Notes: generated by a model from the sequence alone, not told the origin. A DNA stretch of 64,000 nt from CAUSWF01 sp963535465 (GCA_963535465.1 CAUSWF010000003.1:60601-124600); one strand, 5' to 3'; positions 24,524 to 33,681 are shown, counted from the first letter of the stretch. Translations and numbers: made by a program.

Positions 24524-26956
24524 TTCTTCTAAATTTCCTTCATCTGAATCTTTATCAACAATGGTTACACTAGCTACTTTTTGAGAATCTTTAAGATTAA
24601 TTAACTTAACACCCTGTGTTGCTCTGCGTAATGTAGGAACTTGTTCTAATGGCATTCGTATAACTATACCACTATCAGTAACAATAACCATATCATAATC
24701 ACCAGTAACAACTGATTTCAATGATACCATCATTCCATTCTTATCAGTAACATTATATGCCTTAACTCCTTTACTACCTCTATGAGTTAATCTATATTCA
24801 TCAATCGAACTGATTTTACCATATCCATTTTCAGTAACTATTAATATAGTATCAGAAGAAGTTATTGATTCAGAACCTACAACATATGACCCATCAAGAT
24901 CAATTCCCTTAACTCCAGAAGTATTTCTTCCCATTACTCTTACTTCATCTTCAAGGAATCGAACCATACGGCCATTACTTGCCCCAATAACTATTTCATT
25001 TTTTCCACAAGTCTTTTTAACACTAATTAATTCATCATTTTCTTTAAGAAGTATAGCTATCTTACCAGTTTTTCTAATACTTTCAAACTCTTCAATAGCA
25101 GTTCTCTTAATATTTCCATTCTTAGTAGTAAATACTAAATATTTAGTATCTTCATCATCTTTAGATATTTTCAATATCGAACTAATGTTTTCATCTTTAT
25201 CTAATTGTAACAGATTTATAATTGGTAAACCTTTAGATTGTCTAGAATATTCCGGTATCTCATATCCCTTCATTCTATATACTTTACCTTTATTAGAAAA
25301 GAATAATACATAATCATGTGTTTTTAATGAAATTAATTTATCCACAAAGTCTTTTTCATTTGTAGTCATACCTTTAATTCCTACTCCACCTCTATTTTGT
25401 GACTTGTATGTATTACTTAATAATCTCTTAATATAACCATTTGATGTTAATGTAATAATAGCATCATCATTTGGTATTAATGACTCATCTTCTATGTAAT
25501 CTATAGCAGTCATATCAATATGTGTCTTTCTATTATCACCATATCTAGATTTAATTTCTAATAATTCATTCTTAATAACTTCTAACACAGCTTTATCACT
25601 AGCTAAAATAGCCTTTAAAGAATCAATTAACTTCATTAAGTCATTTAATTCAGATTCAATCTTATCTCTCTCTAAGCCTGTTAAACGACGTAATTTCATT
25701 TCAAGAATTGCATTAGCTTGTGCTTCAGTTAAATTAAACCTATTGATAAGACCATTTCTAGCCTCTTCATCACTTTTAGAAGCTCTGATTAATTTGACAA
25801 CTTCATCAATATTATCTAATGCTATCATCAGACCTTGTAATATATGAACTCTCTTTTCAGCTACATCTAAGTCAAACTTTGTTCTTCTTACAATAACTTC
25901 TCTTTGGAAATCAATATATTTAGCAATAATTTCTTTTAAACCTAATATCTTAGGTGTACGTCCATCTATCATTAAGAATATTATTCCAAAATTTGTTTGA
26001 AATGACGTATGTTTATATAATTGATTTAAAATAACTTGAGGATTTGCATCTCTTTTTAGAGTAATAGTAATTTTAATACCATTCTTTAAATCAGTATGAT
26101 AATCTGTTATACCATCTATTATCTTGTTATGTACAAGATCTGCTACCTTATTTTTTAAATCCATTGAATTTATAGCATATGGTATTTCATCAATAATAAT
26201 TACATTCTTACCATTCTCTTCTTGTATTGTTGCCCTACTTCGTATTGTAATGCTTCCTCTACCAGTCTCATAAGCTTCTTTAATACCTTTATTACCAAGT
26301 ATTATTCCTCCAGTAGGAAAATCAGGGCCTTTAATATATTGCATCAATTCTTCTAATGTAATATCTTGATTATCAATATATGCCACACATCCATCTATTA
26401 CTTCACTTAGATTATGAGGAGGAATATTAGTAGCCATACCAACAGCTATACCAGTTGTACCATTTACTAAAATATTAGGTATTCTAGAAGGTAAAACCTC
26501 AGGTTCTCTTTCAGATGCATCAAAGTTATCAATAAAATTAACTGTATCTTTATTAATATTTCGAAGCATTTCTAATGATATTTTAGAAAGTCTAGATTCA
26601 GTATAACGCATTGCAGCTGCACCATAACCTTCTATATTACCAAAGTTACCATGTCCATCAACTAACATATATCTGAATGAGAAATCTTGAGCCATTCTAA
26701 CCATAGCTTCATATATAGAAGTATCTCCATGTGGGTGATATTTACCCATAACATCTCCGACAATTCTAGCACTCTTCTTATGAGGTTTATCAGGAGTATA
26801 ACCAGATTCATACATTGAATATAATATTCTTCTATGAACCGGTTTTAAACCATCTCTTAAATCAGGTAAAGCACGTGAAACAATTACACTCATTGAATAT
26901 TCCAAAAAGGAATCTCTTACTTCTTTTACTATATTATTTGATTCTAATCTATCCAT
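24512..26956 (-). CDS. gyrA: DNA gyrase subunit A
   Basis: Breakage-reunion subunit of gyrase, introducing negative supercoils with GyrB. 814 residues: the winged-helix/tower core with GLKPVHRRILYSMYE, SARIVGDVMGKYHPHGDTS (quinolone-resistance region), the active-site tyrosine in AAAMRYTESRLSK near residue 122, and a C-terminal beta-pinwheel of repeated blades (GRMVRFLEDEVRVMGR, GSKGVKAYNV). The region SQNRGGVGIKGM resembles the GyrA box (QxRGGKG). The short acidic tail EGNLEENEA ends in the terminator. Eleven bases after gyrB; the dnaA-dnaN-recF-gyrB-gyrA order is classical. Confidence 0.98.
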   Translation of the reverse strand: MDRLESNNIVKEVRDSFLEYSMSVIVSRALPDLRDGLKPVHRRILYSMYESGYTPDKPHKKSARIVGDVMGKYHPHGDTSIYEAMVRMAQDFSFRYMLVDGHGNFGNIEGYGAAAMRYTESRLSKISLEMLRNINKDTVNFIDNFDASEREPEVLPSRIPNILVNGTTGIAVGMATNIPPHNLSEVIDGCVAYIDNQDITLEELMQYIKGPDFPTGGIILGNKGIKEAYETGRGSITIRSRATIQEENGKNVIIIDEIPYAINSMDLKNKVADLVHNKIIDGITDYHTDLKNGIKITITLKRDANPQVILNQLYKHTSFQTNFGIIFLMIDGRTPKILGLKEIIAKYIDFQREVIVRRTKFDLDVAEKRVHILQGLMIALDNIDEVVKLIRASKSDEEARNGLINRFNLTEAQANAILEMKLRRLTGLERDKIESELNDLMKLIDSLKAILASDKAVLEVIKNELLEIKSRYGDNRKTHIDMTAIDYIEDESLIPNDDAIITLTSNGYIKRLLSNTYKSQNRGGVGIKGMTTNEKDFVDKLISLKTHDYVLFFSNKGKVYRMKGYEIPEYSRQSKGLPIINLLQLDKDENISSILKISKDDEDTKYLVFTTKNGNIKRTAIEEFESIRKTGKIAILLKENDELISVKKTCGKNEIVIGASNGRMVRFLEDEVRVMGRNTSGVKGIDLDGSYVVGSESITSSDTILIVTENGYGKISSIDEYRLTHRGSKGVKAYNVTDKNGMMVSLKSVVTGDYDMVIVTDSGIVIRMPLEQVPTLRRATQGVKLINLKDSQKVASVTIVDKDSDEGNLEENEA

Positions 26957-26966
26957 AATTCACCTT

Positions 26967-28895
26967 CTATACGTCCAAATTCTTAACAAATACAGCATTT
27001 TGCTCAATAAATTCTCTTCTAGGTGCAACTTCCTCACCCATTAACTGAGAAAATGCATCATCTGCTGCTATGGTATCTTCTACTGTTATCTTTCTAAGGA
27101 CTCTAGTATTAATATCCATAGTTGTTTCATTTAATTCTTCCGCATCCATTTCTCCTAAACCTTTCATTCTAGCTACATCATACTTTGTATTTGGAGAAAG
27201 TGTTGCTAAATATTCATCACGTTCTGATTCATTTAAAACATATTTTATAGTTTTACCATGTTTTATACAAAAAAGTGGTGGTTGTGCTGCATAGACATAT
27301 CCTCCTTCTACTAGAGGTTTAAAAAATCTATAAAATAGAGTTAATAATAGTACTCTAATATGTGCACCATCTACATCAGCATCTGTCATAATTATTATTT
27401 TATGATATCTTAACTTAGTAATATCAAATTCTTTATCAATACCAGTACCAAACGCTGTAATCATTGTTCTAATTTCTTCATTTGATAATGCTCTATCAAG
27501 TCTTGCCTTCTCAACATTCAATATTTTACCTCTTAAAGGTAATATTGCTTGAGTTATAGAATTTCTTCCTTTTACTGCTGATCCACCGGCAGAATCACCC
27601 TCGACTATAAATATTTCAGAAATACTAGCATCTTTACTCTTACAATCAGACAACTTTCCATATGTATTTATAACATCTAAATCACCTTTACGACGAGTTA
27701 ATTCTCTTGCTTTTTTCGCAGCTATTCTAGCTCTACCAGCAGTAAGTGCTTTTTCTACAACTGTTTTTGCTTCATCAGGATGTTCTAATAAAAATCTTTC
27801 TAATGATTCAGCAAAAATTTTATCCGCAATACCTCTAACTTCACTATTTCCTAATTTAGTCTTAGTTTGTCCTTCAAATTGTGGATTCGGATGTTTAGCA
27901 GAAATAATCATTACTAATCCTTCTTGCACATCATCCCCTGTCATATTTTCATCTTTATCTTTTAATAAATTACTAGATCTAGCATATTTATTTAAAACTC
28001 TAACTAAAGCTCTTTTAACTCCATCCTCATGAGTTCCACCTTCTGGTGTAATAATATTATTAACAAAAGAATATATACTTGAATTATATGATTCATTATA
28101 TTGAAAAGCTATTTCTACAGATATATCTTTATCTCTTCCAGCTATATCAACTACTGTAGTATGTATTGGTTTTTTAGATTTGTTTAACATATTAACATAT
28201 TCAACTAATCCACCTTCATACATATAAGTATTAGTCTTATCAACTTCTCGTTCATCAGTTATAGTTATTCTTAAACCTTTATTTAAAAATGCTAACTCTT
28301 GTAATCTTGTTTTTAAAATATCATAGTCAAAAACTACTGTATCTGTAAATATGTTAGGATCTGGTTTGAAAGTTACTTCAGTACCTGTTTCTTCTATATT
28401 ACAACTTCCAATAATCTCTAAAGGTTTTTCAGTATGTCCACCATTAGAAAACTTAATATAATAAATTTTTCCGTTCTTATAAACCTTTACTTCTACCCAA
28501 TCACTTAATGCATTAACTACACTAGCTCCTACTCCGTGTAATCCACCAGAAACTTTATATCCGCCTCCGCCAAATTTACCTCCAGCGTGAAGTACAGTAT
28601 AAACAGTTTCTACAGTGCTTTTATTGGTTTTTGGATGTAAATCAACTGGAATTCCACGTCCATTATCTCTAACAGTAATGCTATTGTCTTTATGAACAAC
28701 TACTTCTATATGATTACAATAACCTGCTAATGCTTCATCTATTGCATTATCAACTATTTCCCACACTAAATGATGTAATCCTCTTGAACTAGTTGTACCA
28801 ATGTACATTCCTGGTCTTTTTCTAACTGCTTCTAATCCTTCCAACACTTGAATTGATGAGGAATCATAATTACCTTTTACTTTTTCATCTTCCAT
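26967..28895 (-). CDS. gyrB: DNA gyrase subunit B
   Basis: ATPase subunit of gyrase. 642 residues with the GHKL ATP site (EIVDNAIDEALAGYCN, DNGRGIPVDLHP, GLHGVGASVVNALS), the transducer lysine region QTKTKLGN, the Toprim motif IVEGDSAGGSAVKGR and the metal aspartates IMTDADVDGAHI. Ends with the conserved PRREFIEQNA. Follows recF by 7 bases and precedes gyrA; ribosome site is weak (AAGTAGGTAAAT) but fits. Confidence 0.98.
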   Translation of the reverse strand: MEDEKVKGNYDSSSIQVLEGLEAVRKRPGMYIGTTSSRGLHHLVWEIVDNAIDEALAGYCNHIEVVVHKDNSITVRDNGRGIPVDLHPKTNKSTVETVYTVLHAGGKFGGGGYKVSGGLHGVGASVVNALSDWVEVKVYKNGKIYYIKFSNGGHTEKPLEIIGSCNIEETGTEVTFKPDPNIFTDTVVFDYDILKTRLQELAFLNKGLRITITDEREVDKTNTYMYEGGLVEYVNMLNKSKKPIHTTVVDIAGRDKDISVEIAFQYNESYNSSIYSFVNNIITPEGGTHEDGVKRALVRVLNKYARSSNLLKDKDENMTGDDVQEGLVMIISAKHPNPQFEGQTKTKLGNSEVRGIADKIFAESLERFLLEHPDEAKTVVEKALTAGRARIAAKKARELTRRKGDLDVINTYGKLSDCKSKDASISEIFIVEGDSAGGSAVKGRNSITQAILPLRGKILNVEKARLDRALSNEEIRTMITAFGTGIDKEFDITKLRYHKIIIMTDADVDGAHIRVLLLTLFYRFFKPLVEGGYVYAAQPPLFCIKHGKTIKYVLNESERDEYLATLSPNTKYDVARMKGLGEMDAEELNETTMDINTRVLRKITVEDTIAADDAFSQLMGEEVAPRREFIEQNAVFVKNLDV

Positions 28896-28902
28896 TATTT
28901 AC

Positions 28903-30015
28903 CTACTTTCCTACTATATTTCCATTTTTCACTTGATAAATATAAGTATTTTCTAAATTTTTTCTATTTATATTTTTGATATCGGTTGTTGTTAAAATAC
29001 TTTGTAAATTTTCATTACTAATAAGTTTAAGCAACAAATTTCTCTTTTTTATATCTAATTCACTAAATATATCATCTAATAATAATATAGGAGTTGTATT
29101 AGTATATTCTTTAAATATAAATATTTCTGATAATTTAAATGCAATGATAGACATCTTTTGCTGTCCTTGTGAACCAAATAGCCCTAAATCTATATCATTA
29201 AGTAATATAGAAAAATCATCTCTATGCGGTCCAATATTAGTAGTTCCATACTTCAAATCTCTATCAAAACTCTTATCAAATTCATATTTTAAACTTTTTT
29301 TAATAGAATCATCATCATTATTGATTATATTGATAGAAGGAATATAATTGATTAATATTTTTTTTTCATTAGTTAATTTATAATAATAGTTATTTATATT
29401 TAAATTAACTTTTTCTAAATATTCTTTCCTTTTCTTATATAAAATAACTGCATTTTCTATTAATTTATCAGTTAAAATATCTAAATATTTCTTATCTGCT
29501 AATCCATTACCATACATTACTTTTAAATATTCATTTCTTGTTTTTAACAATTTATTATATTTTGTCAAAGCAATTAAATATGACTTTGATATTTGAGATA
29601 ACTGTATATTGAGCAAATTACGTCTAATTGATGGTGATCCTTTAACTATATTTAAATCATCTGGAGTAAAATAAATAATATTTAAATATGATAAATAATC
29701 AATTGCTTTTCTTATTTGAGTTTTATTTATAAACATATTTTTATTTTTTTCATCTATTTCTATTGATATTTTATTAATTATTTTATTATTATCAATAACT
29801 CCACTAACTTTAGCTAATTTTTTATTAAATTTAATAAGATTCATATTTATATTATCTCTATAAGACTTAGTTAAAGCTAAAATTACTATAGATTCTAATA
29901 TATTTGTCTTACCAGAAGCATTATCTCCTATAAATATATTTAAATTCTTACAAAATTTAATTTCAATTTTAGTATAATTTCTAAAATTAACAAGATTTAA
30001 TTTTTTTAAAATCAT
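28903..30015 (-). CDS. recF: DNA replication and repair protein RecF
   Basis: SMC-like ATPase that with RecO and RecR promotes RecA loading. 370 residues with the N-terminal NLVNFRNYTKIEI, Walker A FIGDNASGKTNILESI (about 30-45), the signature GSQGQQKMSIIAFKLSE and Walker B ILLLDDIFSELD. The start ATG immediately follows the stop of a six-codon upstream ORF and has no Shine-Dalgarno of its own, so it is probably translated by reinitiation. Promoter of the extended -10 type at 30084-30091. In B. subtilis recF follows dnaN and yaaA; here comK stands between. Confidence 0.96.
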   Translation of the reverse strand: MILKKLNLVNFRNYTKIEIKFCKNLNIFIGDNASGKTNILESIVILALTKSYRDNINMNLIKFNKKLAKVSGVIDNNKIINKISIEIDEKNKNMFINKTQIRKAIDYLSYLNIIYFTPDDLNIVKGSPSIRRNLLNIQLSQISKSYLIALTKYNKLLKTRNEYLKVMYGNGLADKKYLDILTDKLIENAVILYKKRKEYLEKVNLNINNYYYKLTNEKKILINYIPSINIINNDDDSIKKSLKYEFDKSFDRDLKYGTTNIGPHRDDFSILLNDIDLGLFGSQGQQKMSIIAFKLSEIFIFKEYTNTTPILLLDDIFSELDIKKRNLLLKLISNENLQSILTTTDIKNINRKNLENTYIYQVKNGNIVGK

Positions 30016-30036
30016 TTAAAAGTTATAAAATCCCAT
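30016..30036 (-). CDS. Six-codon leader ORF abutting recF
   Basis: ATG (30036..30034) to TAA (30018..30016), encoding MGFYNF. AGGTGAT lies eight bases upstream. Its stop codon is directly followed by the recF ATG with no gap, the arrangement expected for translational coupling. Inferred from spacing only. Confidence 0.4.
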   Translation of the reverse strand: MGFYNF

Positions 30037-30042
30037 TCTAAA

Positions 30043-30060
30043 TCACCTATCCCCTATCAT
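30043..30060 (-). CDS. Five-codon leader ORF upstream of recF
   Basis: ATG (30060..30058) to TGA, encoding MIGDR, with AGGAG five bases upstream. It is the first ORF of the recF transcript predicted from the promoter at 30084-30091, and its end overlaps the ribosome site of the next mini-ORF. Confidence 0.35.
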   Translation of the reverse strand: MIGDR

Positions 30061-30083
30061 AGTGCTCCTATACATACAATGAT

Positions 30084-30091
30084 ATTATACC
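30084..30091 (-). promoter_or_regulatory. Extended -10 promoter of recF
   Basis: TGGTATAAT on the minus strand, with TATAAT at 30089..30084, between the comK terminator and recF. No good -35 box. Confidence 0.55.
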
Positions 30092-30121
30092 ATAATTTAG
30101 CCTTTATTTGCACTATTTATG

Positions 30122-30145
30122 AAAAAAAGTAGCTAATTGCTACTT
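30122..30145 (-). terminator. Terminator of comK
   Basis: Stem AAGTAGC / GCTACTT (30139-30145 with 30127-30133) followed by a run of T on the minus strand. The comK stop TAG spans the loop and 3' arm. Confidence 0.85.
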
Positions 30146-30597
30146 CTTTTATAGTTTTCTATTCTTGTTCTCATAATTAAGTCTAATCTTGATGCTCTAT
30201 TGACTTGATTTTCTATAGATCTAAAGCTACATGGAACTATTAATTCCTTACCATTATCAAAATAAATTATAGTGTTTATAGCGTCAATTTTTTTAAAAGA
30301 TTTAATTCTTTTTAAATTAATCCATATACAATCATCGGAAAAAGGCGAAGTTGTAGGAAAAACTATCAAATTATCTCTATCTTGTACTATTATAGGTACT
30401 TTATATTCTGCACCTAACATTGCTTTTGCACTCTCCTTTCTTCCCGCATAAGTACTTCCAAAATATCTACAAGAATCTTCCATAATTTGATATGGTTTTT
30501 CTGAAATCATATATCTAGTATCATCTTCATAAACCAAACTTGAATTATTATCTGTTGGAACTATTGCTAAAGTCCCATTATTAATTTCATATTTCAT
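30133..30597 (-). CDS. comK: ComK-family competence transcription factor
   Basis: In Bacillus ComK is the master activator of DNA-uptake and recombination genes. The 154-residue product aligns by eye along the ComK core: YEINNGTLAIVP, PYQIMEDSCRYFGSTYAGRK (Bacillus: PLQIVDRSCRFFGSSYAGRK), KVPIIVQDRDNLIVFPT, SDDCIWINLKRIKSFK, NTIIYFDNGKELIVPCS and SIENQVNRASRL. It is about 38 residues shorter than the B. subtilis protein, missing the C-terminal end that I recall as the MecA-ClpC recognition region. Strong ribosome site (AAGGGGG). It lies alone between dnaN and recF with its own terminator and with 0A-box-like repeats upstream. Homology is clear; that it controls competence here is inference. 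Confidence 0.9.
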   Translation of the reverse strand: MKYEINNGTLAIVPTDNNSSLVYEDDTRYMISEKPYQIMEDSCRYFGSTYAGRKESAKAMLGAEYKVPIIVQDRDNLIVFPTTSPFSDDCIWINLKRIKSFKKIDAINTIIYFDNGKELIVPCSFRSIENQVNRASRLDLIMRTRIENYKRSSN

Positions 30598-30659
30598 CGA
30601 TTACCCCCTTATAAAATCTAGAAAATGCGCATTTCCAACAAAAGAATAACATATTAGAT

Positions 30660-30686
30660 TGTCGAAAACTGTCGATTTTTGTCGAT
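30660..30686 (+). promoter_or_regulatory. Three tandem Spo0A-box-like repeats upstream of comK
   Basis: TGTCGAA (30660), TGTCGAT (30670) and TGTCGAT (30680), in the same orientation with an exact 10-base period. The Spo0A box is TGTCGAA, and Spo0A binds tandem boxes spaced by about one helical turn, as at B. subtilis abrB. Read on the comK strand, each TCGACA could also serve as a -35 element. No Spo0A is encoded in the window, so the bound factor is unproven. Confidence 0.5.
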
Positions 30687-30690
30687 TTTA

Positions 30691-30732
30691 AATAAAAAAA
30701 TAAAAATATCAACAAAATTTGTTGATATTTTT
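30691..30732 (-). terminator. Terminator of dnaN
   Basis: Fifteen-base stem AAAAATATCAACAAA / TTTGTTGATATTTTT (30702-30716 with 30718-30732), then a T-rich run on the minus strand, five bases past the dnaN stop. Confidence 0.8.
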
Positions 30733-30737
30733 AATAA

Positions 30738-31859
30738 TTACCAAGTTCTTATAGGTAATACTAATTGTGTTAATGTTGAATCTTCTGTTGATTTTATTAA
30801 TATTGGTTTAACTTCCCCAACAAAATGAATATCCACAGTTTCTGTTGAAAATGTTTTTAAAGCATCCATCATATATCTAGCACTAAAAGATATTTTAATA
30901 TTTTGATCATTATTTTTTGATACTTTCATTTTTTCTTCTACTTTACCAACTTCTAATGAACTACTCTTTAATATTAATAAATTATCATTAGTTTCTAAAG
31001 TAACAATATTTTTTTCTTTATCACTTGTAAGAATAGATACCCTATCAATAACATCATATAAATCATTTAAATTAGCTGTAACTATTAAAGCCGAATCTTC
31101 TGGCAATAAATTTGATGTATTTGGATATGTTCCATTAATTAATCTTGATTGAAATTTTAAATTACCATACTTAAATAATATTTTATTACTAAAAATATGT
31201 AATTCCAATTCCTTATCATCATTTATTATTTTCGCAAATTCACTAATATTATGACTAGGAACTACAATATTATAATTTTCATCACTTACTTTTTCTAATT
31301 TAACAACTTTTCTCGCTAATCTATATGAATCTGTAGAATTACATTCTAATATATCCCCTACTATATTTAAATTAATACCAGTTAAAACAGGTTTCGTTTC
31401 TTCTGTAGAAGCTGCAAAAGCTGTTTGATTAACTAAATCTCTAAAAATATATGAATTTATTGATACTTTTTTCTTAGATTCATCTAAATCAATACTAGGA
31501 TATTCTGATTCATTTATACCATTTAAATTAAATTCACTATTTTCTGTAAATATAATAATTTTAGAATCGTCTAAGACTTCTATATTTAAAAACTTATCTG
31601 ATAATTTTCTTACTATATCTAATATATATTTACCTTGAATAATAATACTACCTTCTTCATCTATAATAAAATCATCGTTTAATGCTTCTATAAATGTTTG
31701 TATAGTAATATCATTATCACTTGCTGTTAAAGTTAATTTATTCTTTTTTACTTCAAATTTTATTCCTGATAAACTAGGTATTAAGTTTTTAGTAGAAATA
31801 GCCTTTGATACTTTATTTAATGCCTCTAATAATAATTCTCTTTTTATTTGTATTTTCAT
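30738..31859 (-). CDS. dnaN: DNA polymerase III beta clamp
   Basis: Sliding clamp that tethers polymerase to DNA. 373 residues made of three similar clamp domains; visible marks are MKIQIKRELLLEALNKVSKAIS, the central NLNIVGDILECNSTDSYRLA and the C-terminal ending LTQLVLPIRTW (family ending P-x-R). Follows dnaA with a 124-base spacer containing DnaA-box-like sequences and possibly a promoter. Confidence 0.97.
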   Translation of the reverse strand: MKIQIKRELLLEALNKVSKAISTKNLIPSLSGIKFEVKKNKLTLTASDNDITIQTFIEALNDDFIIDEEGSIIIQGKYILDIVRKLSDKFLNIEVLDDSKIIIFTENSEFNLNGINESEYPSIDLDESKKKVSINSYIFRDLVNQTAFAASTEETKPVLTGINLNIVGDILECNSTDSYRLARKVVKLEKVSDENYNIVVPSHNISEFAKIINDDKELELHIFSNKILFKYGNLKFQSRLINGTYPNTSNLLPEDSALIVTANLNDLYDVIDRVSILTSDKEKNIVTLETNDNLLILKSSSLEVGKVEEKMKVSKNNDQNIKISFSARYMMDALKTFSTETVDIHFVGEVKPILIKSTEDSTLTQLVLPIRTW

Positions 31860-31900
31860 ATTCTTTCCTTCTTTCTATTTATAATATTATTAATATATCT

Positions 31901-31973
31901 TGTGGAAACTGTTAATAACTTTGTTTTTTCCTTTTATAATATAGTTTTTAGCTTGTTAAAAAGCTGTGAATAA
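31901..31973. other. DnaA-box-like sites in the dnaA-dnaN spacer
   Basis: TGTGAATAA (31965-31973) matches the DnaA box TGTGNATAA exactly, and TGTGGAAAC (31901-31909) followed by TGTTAATAA is close. In B. subtilis a second box cluster lies in this same spacer as part of a bipartite origin. Confidence 0.6.
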
Positions 31974-31983
31974 CTTAGAAGTT

Positions 31984-33366
31984 TTAAACACCTCCTATAC
32001 TATTTTTTAATTCATCTATAATTTTAGCTAAATCTTTATTTATTTTTATCTCTTTATCAATCTTATCAACAGAATGCATAACAGTAGAATGGTCTTTACC
32101 ACCAAATTCCATTCCTATAGTAGGAAATGATTTATCAGTCATACATCTACATAAATACATTGCTACTTGCCTAGGAAATGCTATACTACTACTCCTCTTC
32201 TTACTTCTAATATCATCAAATGATATTTGAAAATAATCAGATACTATTTTTTGTATTCTCTGTATATCATCTTTTTGACTAAATCCTTTTTTAACATAAT
32301 CTTTTAAAGCTTCTTGAGCAAGTGCTAAATTAATTGGAGCACCACCCATAACTGTAGAATATACACAAAGTCTGTTAATAGAACCTTCCAATTCTCTTAC
32401 ATTAGAACCTATATTAGAAGCAATGAAATCAATAACTTCATCAGGTATAGGAATATCTTTATCCAATTCAGCACCTTTTATTTTACTTTTTAAAATATCT
32501 CTCCTTAAATCAAATCCAGGAGGATTAATAGGAATAGGCAATCCCCAAGAAAATCTTGTCTGTAATCTTTCTTCTAAAACCTTCAAATCATTCGGTGATC
32601 TATCAGAAGTAATTACTATTTGTTTACTATTATCATATAAATTAGTAAAAGTATTAAAAAACTCTTGTTGAGATTGATTAGCTTTACCCAAAGCTTGGAT
32701 ATCATCTATCATTAAAATATCTACATCTCTATATTTTTTCTTAAAAAAATCAATATAAGTAAAATTATTAGAATCGCCTGATTTTCTATGTGTTTTAACA
32801 AAATCATCAATAAATTGTTCACTAGTAACATATAAAACTCTTTTATTGCTATTTTTAAATATATAATTACCAATTGCATGCATCAAATGAGTCTTCCCTA
32901 ACCCACTATTACCATATATAAATAGTGGATTGTATATTGTTCCAGGACTTTTTGCAACAGTCTTCGCTGCATTTTCAGCAAATTTATTTTGTTGTCCTAC
33001 AACGAAATTTTCAAAAGTATAATCTTTGTTCAAATTAGTTGATTCATAAGAATATTCTTTTTTTTCCTCAACTTCATTATTATCAACTTTTAAAGTATTA
33101 TGTATTTTCTCAGCTTCTAGTTCTTCTTGTAAATAATATTCTAAAGTATAAATATTTCCAGTTAGTGATTTTAATATATCAATAATAGTATTATTATACC
33201 TATCTTTTAAAGCATTTTTTTGTGATTGCATTTCAACTTGTATTATTAATACATCACCATTTTCCTTAATGAATTTAGTTTTTTCAAACCAATATCCATA
33301 TAAAGCGGGACTGGTAGTTTCTTTTATTTGTTCCAACATTTTAGTCCAAACAATATTCATATCCAT
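31984..33366 (-). CDS. dnaA: Chromosomal replication initiator DnaA
   Basis: Initiator ATPase that opens oriC. 460 residues: N-terminal domain I (WTKMLEQIKETTSPALYGYWFE), a variable linker (about 90-115), AAA+ Walker A YGNSGLGKTHLMHAIGNYI (about 150), Walker B DVDILMIDDIQAL, arginine-finger region and domain IV with KKRSSSIAFPRQVAMYLCR and the signature GGKDHSTVMHSVDKI. Start ATG 33366 follows GGTGATGG; ATG 33360 is an alternative. First gene on the left side of the origin. Confidence 0.98.
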   Translation of the reverse strand: MDMNIVWTKMLEQIKETTSPALYGYWFEKTKFIKENGDVLIIQVEMQSQKNALKDRYNNTIIDILKSLTGNIYTLEYYLQEELEAEKIHNTLKVDNNEVEEKKEYSYESTNLNKDYTFENFVVGQQNKFAENAAKTVAKSPGTIYNPLFIYGNSGLGKTHLMHAIGNYIFKNSNKRVLYVTSEQFIDDFVKTHRKSGDSNNFTYIDFFKKKYRDVDILMIDDIQALGKANQSQQEFFNTFTNLYDNSKQIVITSDRSPNDLKVLEERLQTRFSWGLPIPINPPGFDLRRDILKSKIKGAELDKDIPIPDEVIDFIASNIGSNVRELEGSINRLCVYSTVMGGAPINLALAQEALKDYVKKGFSQKDDIQRIQKIVSDYFQISFDDIRSKKRSSSIAFPRQVAMYLCRCMTDKSFPTIGMEFGGKDHSTVMHSVDKIDKEIKINKDLAKIIDELKNSIGGV

Positions 33367-33419
33367 TCTACCATCACCGCCCTTTTGATATAAGAATTAC
33401 CCCTATTCTACCCCAAACT

Positions 33420-33680
33420 TTTAAATAAATAAATACTTTTTTTAAGAAAAAAAATATTCCACAAAAAAAATCAAAGTTATCAACAACAACTTCGTTGATA
33501 TATAAAGAAAAAATTAACTTTTCCACATTTTCCACAAATTTTTGTTTCAACATGTAATTGTTGACAGTTATATCAACATGTGGAAACTGTTAATAAATAT
33601 TATTTTTCTTAAAATTTCTATATATAATAAAGAATAGTTACTAACAATATCTGTGGAAAATAATAATATTCATAATATTT
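33420..33680. other. oriC: Putative replication origin oriC with DnaA-box cluster
   Basis: The 377-base gap between dnaA and rpmH contains no gene but a cluster of DnaA-box-like 9-mers: TTATCAACA (33477), two adjacent TTTTCCACA (33519 and 33528), and reverse TGTGGAAAC (33579) and TGTGGAAAA (33652), plus TATTCCACA (33455). All differ from TTATCCACA by one or two bases. The rest is almost pure A/T, fitting an unwinding element. Gene orientation switches exactly here, supporting bidirectional origin placement. Confidence 0.85.
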
Positions 33681-33681
33681 A

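Noticed and set aside
26871..26882. Half parS-like sequence inside gyrA (GCACGTGAAACA)
   Set aside because: Only one half of the palindrome matches; the bases encode the conserved SRALPDL segment of GyrA and need no other explanation.
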